Counted from the stretch's first letter, positions 7,579 through 16,011 are shown. The stretch: 60,963 nucleotides of DNA from Streptomyces regalis (GCF_001509475.1 NZ_LLZG01000357.1:1-60963), one strand, 5' to 3'. Translations and numbers: made by a program. Notes: generated by a model from the letters alone, not told the origin.

Positions 7579-8037
7579 ATGAATACGGGGAGTAACGAGC
7601 CGGGCGGGGTTGCCATGGCGGTGGACGAGATCAAAGTGGACGGTGTGAAAAGCGACAGTGAGCAGGGCCTCGGCTCGAAAGCGCCGGAGTTCATCAAGGC
7701 GCGTCGTGTGCTGCACCTGAGCTGGCAGGTGGGCATCTTCATCATCGGCCTCGCGATCGTGGTCCTCGGCATCATCATGCTGCCGCTGCCCGGCCCCGGC
7801 TGGGTCGTGATCTTCGGCGGTATGGCGGTCTGGGCGACCGAGTTCGTCTGGGCTCAGCTGGTGCTGCGCTGGACCAAGCGCAAGGTCACCGAGGCGGCCC
7901 AGAAGGCCCTCGATCCGAAGGTGCGCCGCCGCAACATCATCCTGACGTCGATCGGCCTCGTGATCATTGCCGTGCTCGTCGGCATCTACCTGTGGAAGTT
8001 CGGCATCGTCATGCCCTGGAAGATCAAGGACCAGTGA
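7579..8037 (+). CDS. TIGR02611 family membrane protein (PGPGW motif)
   Basis: A 152-residue actinobacterial membrane protein. Two hydrophobic hairpins: the first contains LPLPGPGWVVIFGG, the PGPGW signature, and the second is near the C-terminus (IILTSIGLVIIAVLVGIYLW). Function is unknown; genes of this family commonly sit opposite ssgB. Two further in-frame ATGs follow the chosen start, so the exact N-terminus is not certain. Confidence 0.88.
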   Translation: MNTGSNEPGGVAMAVDEIKVDGVKSDSEQGLGSKAPEFIKARRVLHLSWQVGIFIIGLAIVVLGIIMLPLPGPGWVVIFGGMAVWATEFVWAQLVLRWTKRKVTEAAQKALDPKVRRRNIILTSIGLVIIAVLVGIYLWKFGIVMPWKIKDQ

Positions 8038-8125
8038 TCCGCGACGGGGGTGCGGGCGTCGGCCGGTGCGGGTCCGCGCTGGTCACACGCACCCCCTGAC
8101 ATGGGGTAATGTTCTTCCTGCGTCC

Positions 8126-8197
8126 GGGCGATTAGCTCAGTGGGAGAGCGCTTCGTTCACACCGAAGAGGTCACTGGTTCGAACCCAGTATCGCCCA
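8126..8197 (+). tRNA. tRNA-Val (anticodon CAC), copy 1
   Basis: A 72-nt cloverleaf with acceptor GGGCGAT/ATCGCCC, anticodon loop TTCACAC (anticodon CAC, reads GTG) and T-arm GGTTCGAAC. CCA is not encoded. A TAATGT -10-like element ends 13 bases before the 5' end. It is identical to the second copy at 16012-16083. Confidence 0.95.
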
Positions 8198-8206
8198 CCC
8201 GGATCC

Positions 8207-8246
8207 GGCGGCCCGCCTGCGACAGTGCAGGCGGGCCGCCGTTGTT
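8207..8246 (+). terminator. Terminator after tRNA-Val
   Basis: A 14-bp perfect stem, GGCGGCCCGCCTGC with its complement after a GACAGT loop, followed by a partial T run (GTTGTTT). Confidence 0.8.
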
Positions 8247-8600
8247 TCCGCGCGCGGAGGGCTGCGCGAGCGGGCCCACCTGCGGTGCGGGCAGGTGCTC
8301 CTGTGGGCGGGCGGGGAGTCTGCCCGGCGTGCGGCCGGGAGCGGGCGCACCTCGTCCCGCGGTGCCTCATGGGTGACACCCCGTAAGACCCTGTCCCCGG
8401 CCGGGGACAGGGAAGGCGACGCCTCGTCAACTCATCGGCGACAGACGACTTTCGGCCGACCGGTACATGCGTACGGCGGCGCACCTCTCGTTCGATCCAC
8501 CGACTGCGCGTCTCTCACCTGCGACATCGCACCGGCGACCCGACCGGCCCGCCCTCACGCGTCGTCAACTCCCCGCGCAAGCCCCCAAGAAATTCCTGTC
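8247..8600. other. Non-coding region before the sugar cassette
   Basis: About 350 bases without a supported gene. It contains a 24-bp perfect palindrome (CCCTGTCCCCGG and its complement, 8389-8412) with no loop sequence. Open frames here have no recognisable protein features. Confidence 0.4.
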
Positions 8601-8607
8601 CGAATCA

Positions 8608-8636
8608 TTGACGCACCCCGAGGCCCTCCGTAACTT
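8608..8636 (+). promoter_or_regulatory. Promoter of the ABC sugar cassette
   Basis: TTGACG (8608-8613), exactly 17 bases, TAACTT (8631-8636). A near-consensus vegetative promoter with predicted start at about 8643, right at the operator-like palindromes. Confidence 0.6.
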
Positions 8637-8644
8637 GTGCCAGC

Positions 8645-8667
8645 AAGCGCTTACTTGAAACGATTCA
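8645..8667 (+). promoter_or_regulatory. Two LacI-type operator-like palindromes
   Basis: AAGCGCTT (8645-8652) is a perfect palindrome with a central CG, and TGAAACGATTCA (8656-8667) is a near-palindrome, also with a central CG. Both have the form bound by LacI-family sugar repressors. They cover the predicted transcription start, so repression by blocking RNA polymerase is expected. No LacI-family gene is in the window. Confidence 0.5.
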
Positions 8668-8703
8668 TGCAGGCGGCAACGACGCTGCGGGGAGGGCCCG
8701 ACT

Positions 8704-9990
8704 GTGGGAACCAACAGGAATGTCGACAGGCGCACGATCCTGAAGACGGCCGGCGTCACGGCGGCCACGCTCGGGCTGGCCGCTACGACCGGATGTGGCG
8801 GTGACAGCGGTTCCGGCGACGGGACGGTGACACTCCGTTACGCGTGGTGGGGTGGCGAGCCGCGCACCATCGCCATCAAGAAGACGATCGCGCTCTTCGA
8901 GAAGAAGTACCCGAAGATCAAGATCAAGCCTGAATTCACCGACTACGAGGCGTTCTGGGAGAAGTTCCAGACCCAGGCCTCCGGTGGAAATCCGCCGGAC
9001 GTTTTCCAGAATGCGGTCGGCTTCCTGCGCAAGTACGACAAGCGCGGTGTTCTGCTGGATCTCAAGACGCAGGCGGACGCGGGGAATCTGAGCCTGGAGA
9101 ACTTCCGCAACGGTGTTCTGGCGAACGGTCAGGTCGACGGCAAGCAGATCGGCATACCCGTCGGCGCCAACACCATGGCGCTCGTCATCGACCTCAAGGC
9201 TTTCAAGAAGGCAGGCGTGGAGGCGAAGTTCGGCTGGACCTGGGACGAGTACTTCGACGCGCTGCAGACGATCCAGGACAAGCTGAAGATCGCCGGTGAC
9301 ACCGGCTACTTCAGCATCATGTACCTCTACGACCTGTACCTGCGTCAGAACGGCAAGGCCTTCTTCACCGACTCCGATCTCGGCTTCACCGAGGACGATC
9401 TGACGCAGTGGTGGGAGGACGGCTACAAGCGCGTACGGTCTGGGCTCGTCGCCGACCCGAAGAAGATCGAGCAGGCCAAGCCGAAGTCGGGTCTGTCGGC
9501 CGGGCTCGCCGCGTCCGAGTTCACCTGGGACAACTTCTCCATCCGCTACGAGGGCGAGGGCGAGTCGGACTACGGGCTCGCGCCGATCCCCACCACGGAC
9601 GGCAAGGCCACCGGCCAGTACCTCGGTTCGCTGATGCTCAGCGCCTTCTCCGGGACCAAGCACCCCAAGGAAGCCGCCCAGTTCATCGACTTCATGGTCC
9701 ACGACCCCGAGGTCGGCAAGATCATGGGCTACGACCGGGGCATCCTCGCCACGACCGAGCAGTACGACGCGTTCACGCCCACCGACGCCAACAACAAGGG
9801 CGTCAAGGCGTACGAGGACGAGGTCGCCCAGGCCGGCGTCCTCGGGAAGATCACCCCGCACCCGTCCGGCGTCGACGTCATCGAGGCGGCGTTCCTGCGG
9901 ATCGGCGGCGAGGTCGCCCAGGGCAAGACCAAGCCGGCCGACGCCGCCAAGGCGCTGTTCAGCGAGGCCAAGGCCGCGTTCGCGGGCTGA
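8704..9990 (+). CDS. Sugar ABC transporter substrate-binding lipoprotein
   Basis: A 428-residue family 1 extracellular solute-binding protein. The N-terminus has a twin-arginine segment (DRRTILK, R9-R10), a hydrophobic stretch and a lipobox ending at Cys31 (ATTGC), so it is probably a Tat-exported lipoprotein. YAWWGGEPRT and the aromatic-rich mature part fit oligosaccharide binding. It is first in an operon with two permeases and a YesL-like protein, followed by a PL26-like enzyme, which suggests oligosaccharides from rhamnogalacturonan as ligand (inference). GTG 8704 is preceded by GGGGAGGG at seven bases. Confidence 0.9.
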   Translation: MGTNRNVDRRTILKTAGVTAATLGLAATTGCGGDSGSGDGTVTLRYAWWGGEPRTIAIKKTIALFEKKYPKIKIKPEFTDYEAFWEKFQTQASGGNPPDVFQNAVGFLRKYDKRGVLLDLKTQADAGNLSLENFRNGVLANGQVDGKQIGIPVGANTMALVIDLKAFKKAGVEAKFGWTWDEYFDALQTIQDKLKIAGDTGYFSIMYLYDLYLRQNGKAFFTDSDLGFTEDDLTQWWEDGYKRVRSGLVADPKKIEQAKPKSGLSAGLAASEFTWDNFSIRYEGEGESDYGLAPIPTTDGKATGQYLGSLMLSAFSGTKHPKEAAQFIDFMVHDPEVGKIMGYDRGILATTEQYDAFTPTDANNKGVKAYEDEVAQAGVLGKITPHPSGVDVIEAAFLRIGGEVAQGKTKPADAAKALFSEAKAAFAG

Positions 9991-10004
9991 GGGGACGTAC
10001 CACC

Positions 10005-10961
10005 ATGACGCTCGTCAAGGAAGCGCCCGCGCGCCCGGCCGGGAAGCGGTCCGCCGCTCCCGCCGCCGGGCGGCGCGGGCGGCGCCGCGAGAACCTCGCC
10101 GGCTACCTCTTCATGTCGCCGTGGCTCGCGGGGTTCCTGCTGCTCACGGCGGGGCCGATGATCGCGTCGCTGTACTACGCGTTCACCAGCTACAACCTGT
10201 TCACGCCGCCCCAGTGGGTGGGGCTCGACAACTTCACGACCATGTTCCAGGACCCGCGCTGGCAGAAGTCGGTCGAGGTCACGCTGAAGTACGTCGTCGT
10301 GGCCACCCCGCTGAAGCTGCTGCTCGCGCTCGGTGTCGCGCTGCTGCTCGCGCAGAAGCGGCGCGGGCAGGGCCTGTACCGGGCCGCGTTCTACATGCCC
10401 TCGCTCATCGGCGCCAGCGTCTCCGTGGGCTTCGTGTGGCGGGCGCTGTTCTCGGACGACGCGATCGTGGACCGTTCGCAGAAGATCTTCGGTCTCGACG
10501 TGGGCGGCTGGATCGGCAACCCGGACTATGTCATCTACGCCCTGGTGGCCCTGAGCATCTGGCAGTTCGGCGCACCCATGGTCATCTTCCTGGCCGGCCT
10601 CAAGCAGGTCCCGCGGGAGCTGTACGAGGCCGCCGAGGTGGACGGGGCCGGACCCCTGCGGCGGTTCTGGAACATCACGCTGCCGATGATCTCCCCGGTG
10701 CTGTTCTTCAACGTGCTGCTGGAGTCCATCCACGCGTTTCAGGTGTTCGGCTCCGCGTACGTCGTCTCCGACACCCGGTGCGGGCCCGCCGACGCCACGC
10801 TCGTCTACACCTGTTACCTCTACCAGAAGGGCTTCAAGGAGGCCCAGATGGGCTTCGCCTCCGCGATGGCCTGGACGCTGGTGATCGCGGTGGCGCTCGT
10901 CACGGCGGTCCTGTTCTGGTCGCAGAAGAAGTGGGTGCACTACGAGGAGGCCGCCAAGTGA
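10005..10961 (+). CDS. Sugar ABC transporter permease, MalF/LplB type
   Basis: A 318-residue integral membrane protein with six predicted spans and a basic N-terminal tail. The cytoplasmic EAA loop is ELYEAAEVDGAGPLRRFWNI, which docks to the ATPase. It starts 15 bases after the binding-protein gene and its stop overlaps the start of the second permease. The nearest functional analogues by context are LplB/YtcP-type permeases for complex pectic oligosaccharides. Confidence 0.9.
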   Translation: MTLVKEAPARPAGKRSAAPAAGRRGRRRENLAGYLFMSPWLAGFLLLTAGPMIASLYYAFTSYNLFTPPQWVGLDNFTTMFQDPRWQKSVEVTLKYVVVATPLKLLLALGVALLLAQKRRGQGLYRAAFYMPSLIGASVSVGFVWRALFSDDAIVDRSQKIFGLDVGGWIGNPDYVIYALVALSIWQFGAPMVIFLAGLKQVPRELYEAAEVDGAGPLRRFWNITLPMISPVLFFNVLLESIHAFQVFGSAYVVSDTRCGPADATLVYTCYLYQKGFKEAQMGFASAMAWTLVIAVALVTAVLFWSQKKWVHYEEAAK

Positions 10962-11830
10962 CCAGTGCCACCAGCCCTGCCCTGCGCACCGCGAACGAGC
11001 GGCGGCGCACCGGATCGATCGCCTGGCACGTGGGTGCGCTCGTCGTCCTGGCGGTCGTCCTGTATCCCGTGATCTGGGTCGTCGGTGCCTCGTTCAAGCC
11101 GAGCAAGGACATCATCGCCAGCCTCGACCTGCTGCCCACCAAGCCGGTCTGGGCGAACTTCTCCGGGCTCGCCGACGGTATCTCCGGCATCTCCATCAGC
11201 AGCTTCTTCTGGAACTCGCTGATGTACGCGGCCCTCGCCGTGGCCGGTGTCGTGCTGTCCAGCTCGCTGACCGCGTACGCCTTCGCCAAGATCCGGTTCG
11301 CCGGGCGGAACCTGCTGTTCACGCTGATGATCGGCACGCTGCTGCTGCCGTACCACGTGCTGCTCATCCCGCAGTACGTGCTCTTCCGCAACCTCGAGCT
11401 CACCGACACGCTGGTGCCGCTCGTCGCGGGCAAGTTCCTGGCCACGGAAGCCTTCTTCGTGTTCCTGATGGTGCAGTTCATGCGCGGGCTCCCCAAGGAG
11501 CTGGACGAGGCCGCCAAGCTCGACGGCTGCGGGCATCTGCGCACCTACTGGTCGATCGTGCTGCCGCTGAGCCGGCCCGCGATCATCACCAGCGCGATCT
11601 TCACCTTCATCAACGCCTGGAACGACTTCATGGGGCCGTTGATCTACCTCAACACCCCCGAGAAGTACACCGTTTCGCTCGGCCTGATGATGTTCCGCGA
11701 CCAGGAGGGCATCTCCAACTACGGCAGCATGATCGCGATGTCGCTGGTGGCGCTGGTACCGGTCATCGCCTTCTTCATGGCCTTCCAGCGCTACCTCATC
11801 GACGGCATGGCGACGTCCGGACTGAAGTGA
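10958..11830 (+). CDS. Sugar ABC transporter permease, MalG/LplC type
   Basis: A 290-residue permease with six predicted spans and the EAA loop ELDEAAKLDGCGHLRTYWSI. It overlaps the upstream permease by four bases (GTGA), so the two are translationally coupled and probably form the heterodimeric channel. There is no ATPase gene in this cluster; in Streptomyces one shared ATPase (MsiK) energises several sugar importers, which is the likely partner. Confidence 0.9.
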   Translation: MTSATSPALRTANERRRTGSIAWHVGALVVLAVVLYPVIWVVGASFKPSKDIIASLDLLPTKPVWANFSGLADGISGISISSFFWNSLMYAALAVAGVVLSSSLTAYAFAKIRFAGRNLLFTLMIGTLLLPYHVLLIPQYVLFRNLELTDTLVPLVAGKFLATEAFFVFLMVQFMRGLPKELDEAAKLDGCGHLRTYWSIVLPLSRPAIITSAIFTFINAWNDFMGPLIYLNTPEKYTVSLGLMMFRDQEGISNYGSMIAMSLVALVPVIAFFMAFQRYLIDGMATSGLK

Positions 11831-11849
11831 AAGGACTGAGGCGGTCACC

Positions 11850-12449
11850 ATGGCGCAAGCACGTGTGAAGGCCCGCGCTCCGCGCAAGGAGTCCGTGTTC
11901 GGCGAGCGCTTCTCGGTCTTCGCCGAGTGCCTGCTCACCGGCGTGTGGATCGCCGTGGCCTGCCTCGGAGTGGTCACCTACCCCGCCGCCTTCGCCGCGG
12001 GCGCACGGCATCTGCGGCGTCGTACCACCCACGAGGGCGGTGGCCTGCGGGAGTTCGTCGCGGACTTCCGGGCGGCCGTGCGCGGCGGGTGGGCCGTCGG
12101 GCTCGCCGGCTGGGCTGCGGCCGCGGCGGTCTGGGTGGACGTCCTGGCGGCGCGGGCCGGGATTCCCGGCGGGGCGTTCGTCGGGGCGGTCGGTCTGTTC
12201 GCGCTGATCGGGCTGGCCGTGGCCCTGCTGCGGGCGGCGGCCGTCTGGACGCCGGGTGCCTCCTGGCGGGCGCTGCTCGCGGGCGCCGGGCGCCGGACCG
12301 TGCTCGATCCCGCCGGGTCCTTTCTGATCGTCGGCGGGCTGGGCGTCGTAGCCCTGTCCGCCGCGTTCATCGCGCCGCTGGCGGTCCCTGTCCTGGGGGC
12401 CGTGGCGGCGGCGGCCGTAGCCGTGGAGGAGCGGTACCGGCGCCGCTGA
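11850..12449 (+). CDS. DUF624 / YesL-like membrane protein
   Basis: A 199-residue protein with about five hydrophobic segments and a basic C-terminal end. Layout and neighbourhood fit the DUF624 (YesL) family, which is repeatedly found beside carbohydrate ABC permeases and pectin-degrading enzymes in Gram-positive bacteria. Its biochemical role is unknown. It begins 19 bases after the MalG-like gene, with GGACTGAGG-like ribosome-site sequence, and belongs to the same operon. Confidence 0.7.
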   Translation: MAQARVKARAPRKESVFGERFSVFAECLLTGVWIAVACLGVVTYPAAFAAGARHLRRRTTHEGGGLREFVADFRAAVRGGWAVGLAGWAAAAAVWVDVLAARAGIPGGAFVGAVGLFALIGLAVALLRAAAVWTPGASWRALLAGAGRRTVLDPAGSFLIVGGLGVVALSAAFIAPLAVPVLGAVAAAAVAVEERYRRR

Positions 12450-12546
12450 CGGGCGATGCCCTTGCAACAAGGTCGGCGCCCTCGGCGTCGTCTCTCTCTG
12501 CCATGCCCCTGACCAGCTGAATGCACCCCGCACGGAAGGAAAGGCC

Positions 12547-15285
12547 ATGTCTCCCATTCCCCGTAGGTCCCTCCTCAAGGCAGCCGCCGTAGCCGGAGCC
12601 GCCGCACAGTTCAGCTGGGCTCTAGGAGCGAAGGATGCGCAGGCCGCCCCCAGAGCCGAGGCCGCCGATGCCGACCCCGTGACCCTGGACTGGCTGGAGG
12701 ACGGCGGCCTGGGCGCAGCGCCCGGCTCGACCCTCGGCGTGCCCTGGCCGAAGGGCGTCTATCAGGAGGACCAGACGTTCGCGGTGACGGATGCGGACGG
12801 CAAGTCCGTGCCCGTGCAGTCCTGGCCGATCGCCTACTGGCCGGACGGCTCGCTGAAGTGGACGGCGCACGCCGTGAGTTCGGGCACCGGCAAGCTCACG
12901 CTCGCCGCCGGTGAGGCCGCCGTACCGGACAAGAAGGTCACCGTCGACAAGAGCGGCGGAGCGATCACGGTGTCGACCGGGGTCATCACCGCCACGATCG
13001 GAAAGTCCGGCGCCACCCTGATCAAGTCGGTCACCCGGGGCTCCACGGAGATCGCCAAGAACGGGCGGCTCGTGCTGATCCGCCAGCCGGAGATCGAGGA
13101 CGAGGACCAGGGCGCGGTCAGGAGCGAGCGCTTCGAAGGGGCCATCTCCGACGTCACCGTCGAGCAGGAGGGCCCGGTCCGCGCGGTCGTCAAGATCGAC
13201 GGCAAGCACCGCAAGGGAAGCCGGAGTTGGCTCCCCTTCTCCATCCGGCTCTACTTCTACGCGGGCGCCGACTCCTTCCGCATGGTGCACACCATCACCT
13301 TCGACGGCACCCAGGAGCCCGGCAAGGCGAGCGGCGACTTCATCCGCGGCATCGGCGTGCGCTTCACCGTGCCGATGCGCGACCAGTCCTACGACCGCCA
13401 CATCCGCATCGGCGGCGAGGGCACCGGCATGCTCCGCGAGGCCGTCAAGGGCATCACCGGACTGCGCCGCGACCCGGGGGCGGCCGTACAGGCGGCGCAG
13501 TTCGCGGGGGAGAAGCTGCCCGACCCGTCCACCTGGGACCAGCGGGTGACCACCCGGCTGCAGTACATCCCCGAGTGGGGCGACTACACCCTCTCCCAGC
13601 TGTCCGCCGACGGCTTCACCCTCAGGAAGAGGACCAAGAAGGGCCACGGCTGGATCGGCGCCGGCGGTGGACGGCGTGCCTCCGGTTTCGGATACGTCGG
13701 TGGAGTGAGCGGCGGATTCTCCTTCGGGCTGCGGGACTTCTGGGAGAAGTACCCCGCCCAGCTCGACATCCGTGACGCCCACACCGACGAGGCCGAGGTC
13801 ACCATGTGGCTCTGGTCGCCCGAGGCGCAGCCCATGGACCTGCGCTTCTACCACGACGGCATGGGCCAGGACACCTACCCCGAGCAGCTCGAAGGCCTCA
13901 ACATCACCTACGAGGACTACGAGCCGGAGTTCGGTACGCCGTACGGCATCGCCCGCACCTCCGAACTCCTCTTCTGGGCCAACGCCTCGACACCTTCGGC
14001 TCAGACGCTGGCTCAACAGGTCGAGGCCGTACGGGTGTTGCCGCAGCTCGCCGCCCCGCCCAAGCAGCTCATCAAGGCCAAGGTCTTCGGCCCGGGCCTG
14101 TACTCCGAGCCGGACCGCTCCACGCCCGCCAAGGCCAAGATCGAGGACCACCTCGACTTCCTCTTCACCTACTACAAGGACCAGGTGGAGATGCGCCGTT
14201 GGTACGGCTTCTGGGACTACGGCGACATCATGCACACCTACGACACCGTCAGGCACCAGTGGCGGTACGACATCGGCGGCTACGCCTGGGACAACTCCGA
14301 GCTCTCGCCGGACCTGTGGCTGTGGTTCGCGTACCTGAGAAGCGGCCGTACGGACATCTTCCGGTTCGCGGAGGCGATGACCCGGCACACCGGTGAGGTC
14401 GACGTCTACCACCTCGGCAAATGGGCCGGCCTCGGCACCCGGCACGGCGTGCAGCACTACGCCGACAGCGCCAAGCAGCAGCGCATCGCCAACACGACCT
14501 ACCGCCGCTACTACTACTTCCTCACCGCGGACGAGCGGGTCGGCGACCTCATGCACGCCAACGTCGACTCCGACGAGACCTTCCTCGTCCTCGACCCGAT
14601 CCGCAAGATCCGCACCGAGCCGTACACCCCCGACCGGCACGCGCTGTCGATCGGCTTCGGCACGGACTGGAGCGGGCTGGTGTCGGCCTGGCTGACCGAG
14701 TGGGAGCGCAAGGGGCCCAAGTGGGAGAAGGCCAAGGCGCGCGTGCTGTCGACAATGGAGACGATCGCCGCCCAGCCCAACGGCTTCGTGCAGGGGACCG
14801 GGCTCTACGACCTCGACACGGGCAAGTTCGCCATCGCCGACAAGCCGGTGGTCGGCGTCTCGCACCTCTCCGCCGTGTTCGGTCTCAACGAGCTGTGCGC
14901 CGAACTCATCGACCTCGTGGACATGCCGAAGTTCAACGAGGCGTACTTCGACTACTGCCGCTACTTCAACGCCACCAAGGCCGAGCAGGCGGCCCGCTAC
15001 GGCTCCAACTTCGGCAGCCTGATCCTCTTCCAGGGCCACTCGCGCCTCGACGCGTACGCCGCCGTCCAGACCGGCGACGCGAAGCTCGCCACGCGCGCGT
15101 GGCAGAAGTTCTACAACTCCGACGGCTACAAGGAGTCGGCGCCCTGGAGGACGGAGAAGCTGAGCGGCCCGGACGCGCTGGTCCCGGGCAGTGAAGCGGC
15201 GTGGGTGTCGACCAACGACACCGCGCTGTACGGCCTCGCGGCCATCGAGAACCTGGCACTGCTGGGCGACAAGATGCCGTCCTAG
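12547..15285 (+). CDS. Tat-exported PcRGLX/YetA-like protein, probable exo-rhamnogalacturonan lyase (PL26-like)
   Basis: A 912-residue protein. A twin-arginine signal (PIPRRSLLK, then a hydrophobic run and an AQA-type cleavage site near residue 34) sends it out folded. The mature start VTLDWLEDGGLGAAPG, GVPWPKGVYQ, and VQSWPIAYWPDGSLKWTAHA is the pattern I associate with the N-terminal RIFT-barrel of PcRGLX (family PL26) and B. subtilis YetA. A middle beta-rich region and a C-terminal helical part rich in Trp and Tyr (from about residue 530, MRRWYGFWDYGD) fit the sandwich and alpha/alpha-barrel domains. It would cleave the rhamnogalacturonan I backbone. The clean Tat signal and the ABC importer directly upstream support extracellular pectin degradation. 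Substrate is inferred, not shown. Confidence 0.75.
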   Translation: MSPIPRRSLLKAAAVAGAAAQFSWALGAKDAQAAPRAEAADADPVTLDWLEDGGLGAAPGSTLGVPWPKGVYQEDQTFAVTDADGKSVPVQSWPIAYWPDGSLKWTAHAVSSGTGKLTLAAGEAAVPDKKVTVDKSGGAITVSTGVITATIGKSGATLIKSVTRGSTEIAKNGRLVLIRQPEIEDEDQGAVRSERFEGAISDVTVEQEGPVRAVVKIDGKHRKGSRSWLPFSIRLYFYAGADSFRMVHTITFDGTQEPGKASGDFIRGIGVRFTVPMRDQSYDRHIRIGGEGTGMLREAVKGITGLRRDPGAAVQAAQFAGEKLPDPSTWDQRVTTRLQYIPEWGDYTLSQLSADGFTLRKRTKKGHGWIGAGGGRRASGFGYVGGVSGGFSFGLRDFWEKYPAQLDIRDAHTDEAEVTMWLWSPEAQPMDLRFYHDGMGQDTYPEQLEGLNITYEDYEPEFGTPYGIARTSELLFWANASTPSAQTLAQQVEAVRVLPQLAAPPKQLIKAKVFGPGLYSEPDRSTPAKAKIEDHLDFLFTYYKDQVEMRRWYGFWDYGDIMHTYDTVRHQWRYDIGGYAWDNSELSPDLWLWFAYLRSGRTDIFRFAEAMTRHTGEVDVYHLGKWAGLGTRHGVQHYADSAKQQRIANTTYRRYYYFLTADERVGDLMHANVDSDETFLVLDPIRKIRTEPYTPDRHALSIGFGTDWSGLVSAWLTEWERKGPKWEKAKARVLSTMETIAAQPNGFVQGTGLYDLDTGKFAIADKPVVGVSHLSAVFGLNELCAELIDLVDMPKFNEAYFDYCRYFNATKAEQAARYGSNFGSLILFQGHSRLDAYAAVQTGDAKLATRAWQKFYNSDGYKESAPWRTEKLSGPDALVPGSEAAWVSTNDTALYGLAAIENLALLGDKMPS

Positions 15286-15305
15286 CACGCCGGTTGGGGC
15301 AGGAG

Positions 15306-15333
15306 GAGCGCCGCCGCACGGGCGGCGGCGCTC
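15306..15333 (+). terminator. Strong hairpin after the sugar cassette
   Basis: A 12-bp perfect stem GAGCGCCGCCGC with complement around an ACGG loop. There is no T-run, as is common in Streptomyces. Confidence 0.7.
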
Positions 15334-15372
15334 GCATGCCCTGGAGTGTGGTACGCGTCACACTGCAAGGCG

Positions 15373-15401
15373 TGAGTACGCGTACTCAGAACGTACTCAG
15401 A
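15373..15401 (+). promoter_or_regulatory. Perfect 16-bp palindrome plus extra half-site upstream of SRPBCC gene
   Basis: TGAGTACGCGTACTCA (15373-15388) is a perfect palindrome. Its right half ACGTACTCA recurs 11 bases later, giving a third half-site on the same helix face. This looks like a repressor or activator operator about 60 bases upstream of the start codon. Confidence 0.5.
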
Positions 15402-15441
15402 TATGCGGCGGAAAGCTCCTGGACAGGGGCAGACTCAGGCC

Positions 15442-15972
15442 ATGGACTGGAGCCACTACCGCTTCCGCAGCGTCTGGGCCCTGCCCGCGCCGCCCGCCAC
15501 CGTCTACGGCCTGCTGGAACAGGCCGAGGACTACCCCCGCTGGTGGCCCCAGGTACGCCAGGTGAACCGGATCGACGACATCACCGGCGTGATCACGATC
15601 CGCTCTGCCCTGCCGTACGACATGACCTTCACCGCCCGCGAGGTGCGGCGGGACCCCGAGGCGGGAGTGCTGGAGATCGCCATGTCCGGGGACATCGACG
15701 GCTGGGCGCGCTGGACCCTCATGTCGAAGGGCAGCGGGACCATCGCCCGCTACGACCAGGTGGTCGACGTGAACAAGCCGCTGCTGCGGCGTCTCGCCGT
15801 ACCCGGGCGGCCCGTCTTCCGCGCCAACCACTGGCTGATGATGCGGGCCGGGCGGCGAGGACTGGTGGCGTACTTGGCCGGTGGCCGGCAAGACGGCCAT
15901 CGAAGCGGCCATGAAGGTGGCGATGAAGGCGGCCATGAACGTGGCCTTGAAGGTGGTCATCAAGCGGTTTGA
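15442..15972 (+). CDS. SRPBCC (START/polyketide cyclase-like) protein with His/Gly-rich tail
   Basis: A 176-residue protein. Residues about 1-145 form an SRPBCC lipid-binding fold (WALPAPPATVYGLLEQ, DYPRWWPQV, and the FRANHWLMMRAG C-terminal helix). The last ~30 residues are a low-complexity tail of repeated Gly, His and Glu (GHRSGHEGGDEGGHERG). The tail comes from a degenerate repeat in the DNA; the alternative frame across the same stretch is also open and would give an Ala/Lys/Met amphipathic helix, so a recent frameshift is possible. Ligand unknown. The operator-like palindrome upstream suggests dedicated control. Confidence 0.75.
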   Translation: MDWSHYRFRSVWALPAPPATVYGLLEQAEDYPRWWPQVRQVNRIDDITGVITIRSALPYDMTFTAREVRRDPEAGVLEIAMSGDIDGWARWTLMSKGSGTIARYDQVVDVNKPLLRRLAVPGRPVFRANHWLMMRAGRRGLVAYLAGGRQDGHRSGHEGGDEGGHERGLEGGHQAV

Positions 15973-15998
15973 AGGAAACGCGCGGGGGCCTGTATTGT
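15969..15998 (+). promoter_or_regulatory. Candidate promoter of second tRNA-Val(CAC)
   Basis: TTGAAG (15969-15974), 18-base spacer, TATTGT (15993-15998). The -35 overlaps the stop codon of the SRPBCC gene. Start predicted a few bases before the tRNA. Confidence 0.45.
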
Positions 15999-16011
15999 TC
16001 AGTGCGTTCCC

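Noticed and set aside
12622..15288. An 888-codon open frame opposite the PL26-like gene, and a 991-codon one opposite thrS and the HIT gene
   Set aside because: Same explanation: third-position G/C bias keeps the antisense frame open. Within the second, only the potassium-channel-like stretch at 21100-21577 has real protein signal, so that part alone was kept as a pseudogene.
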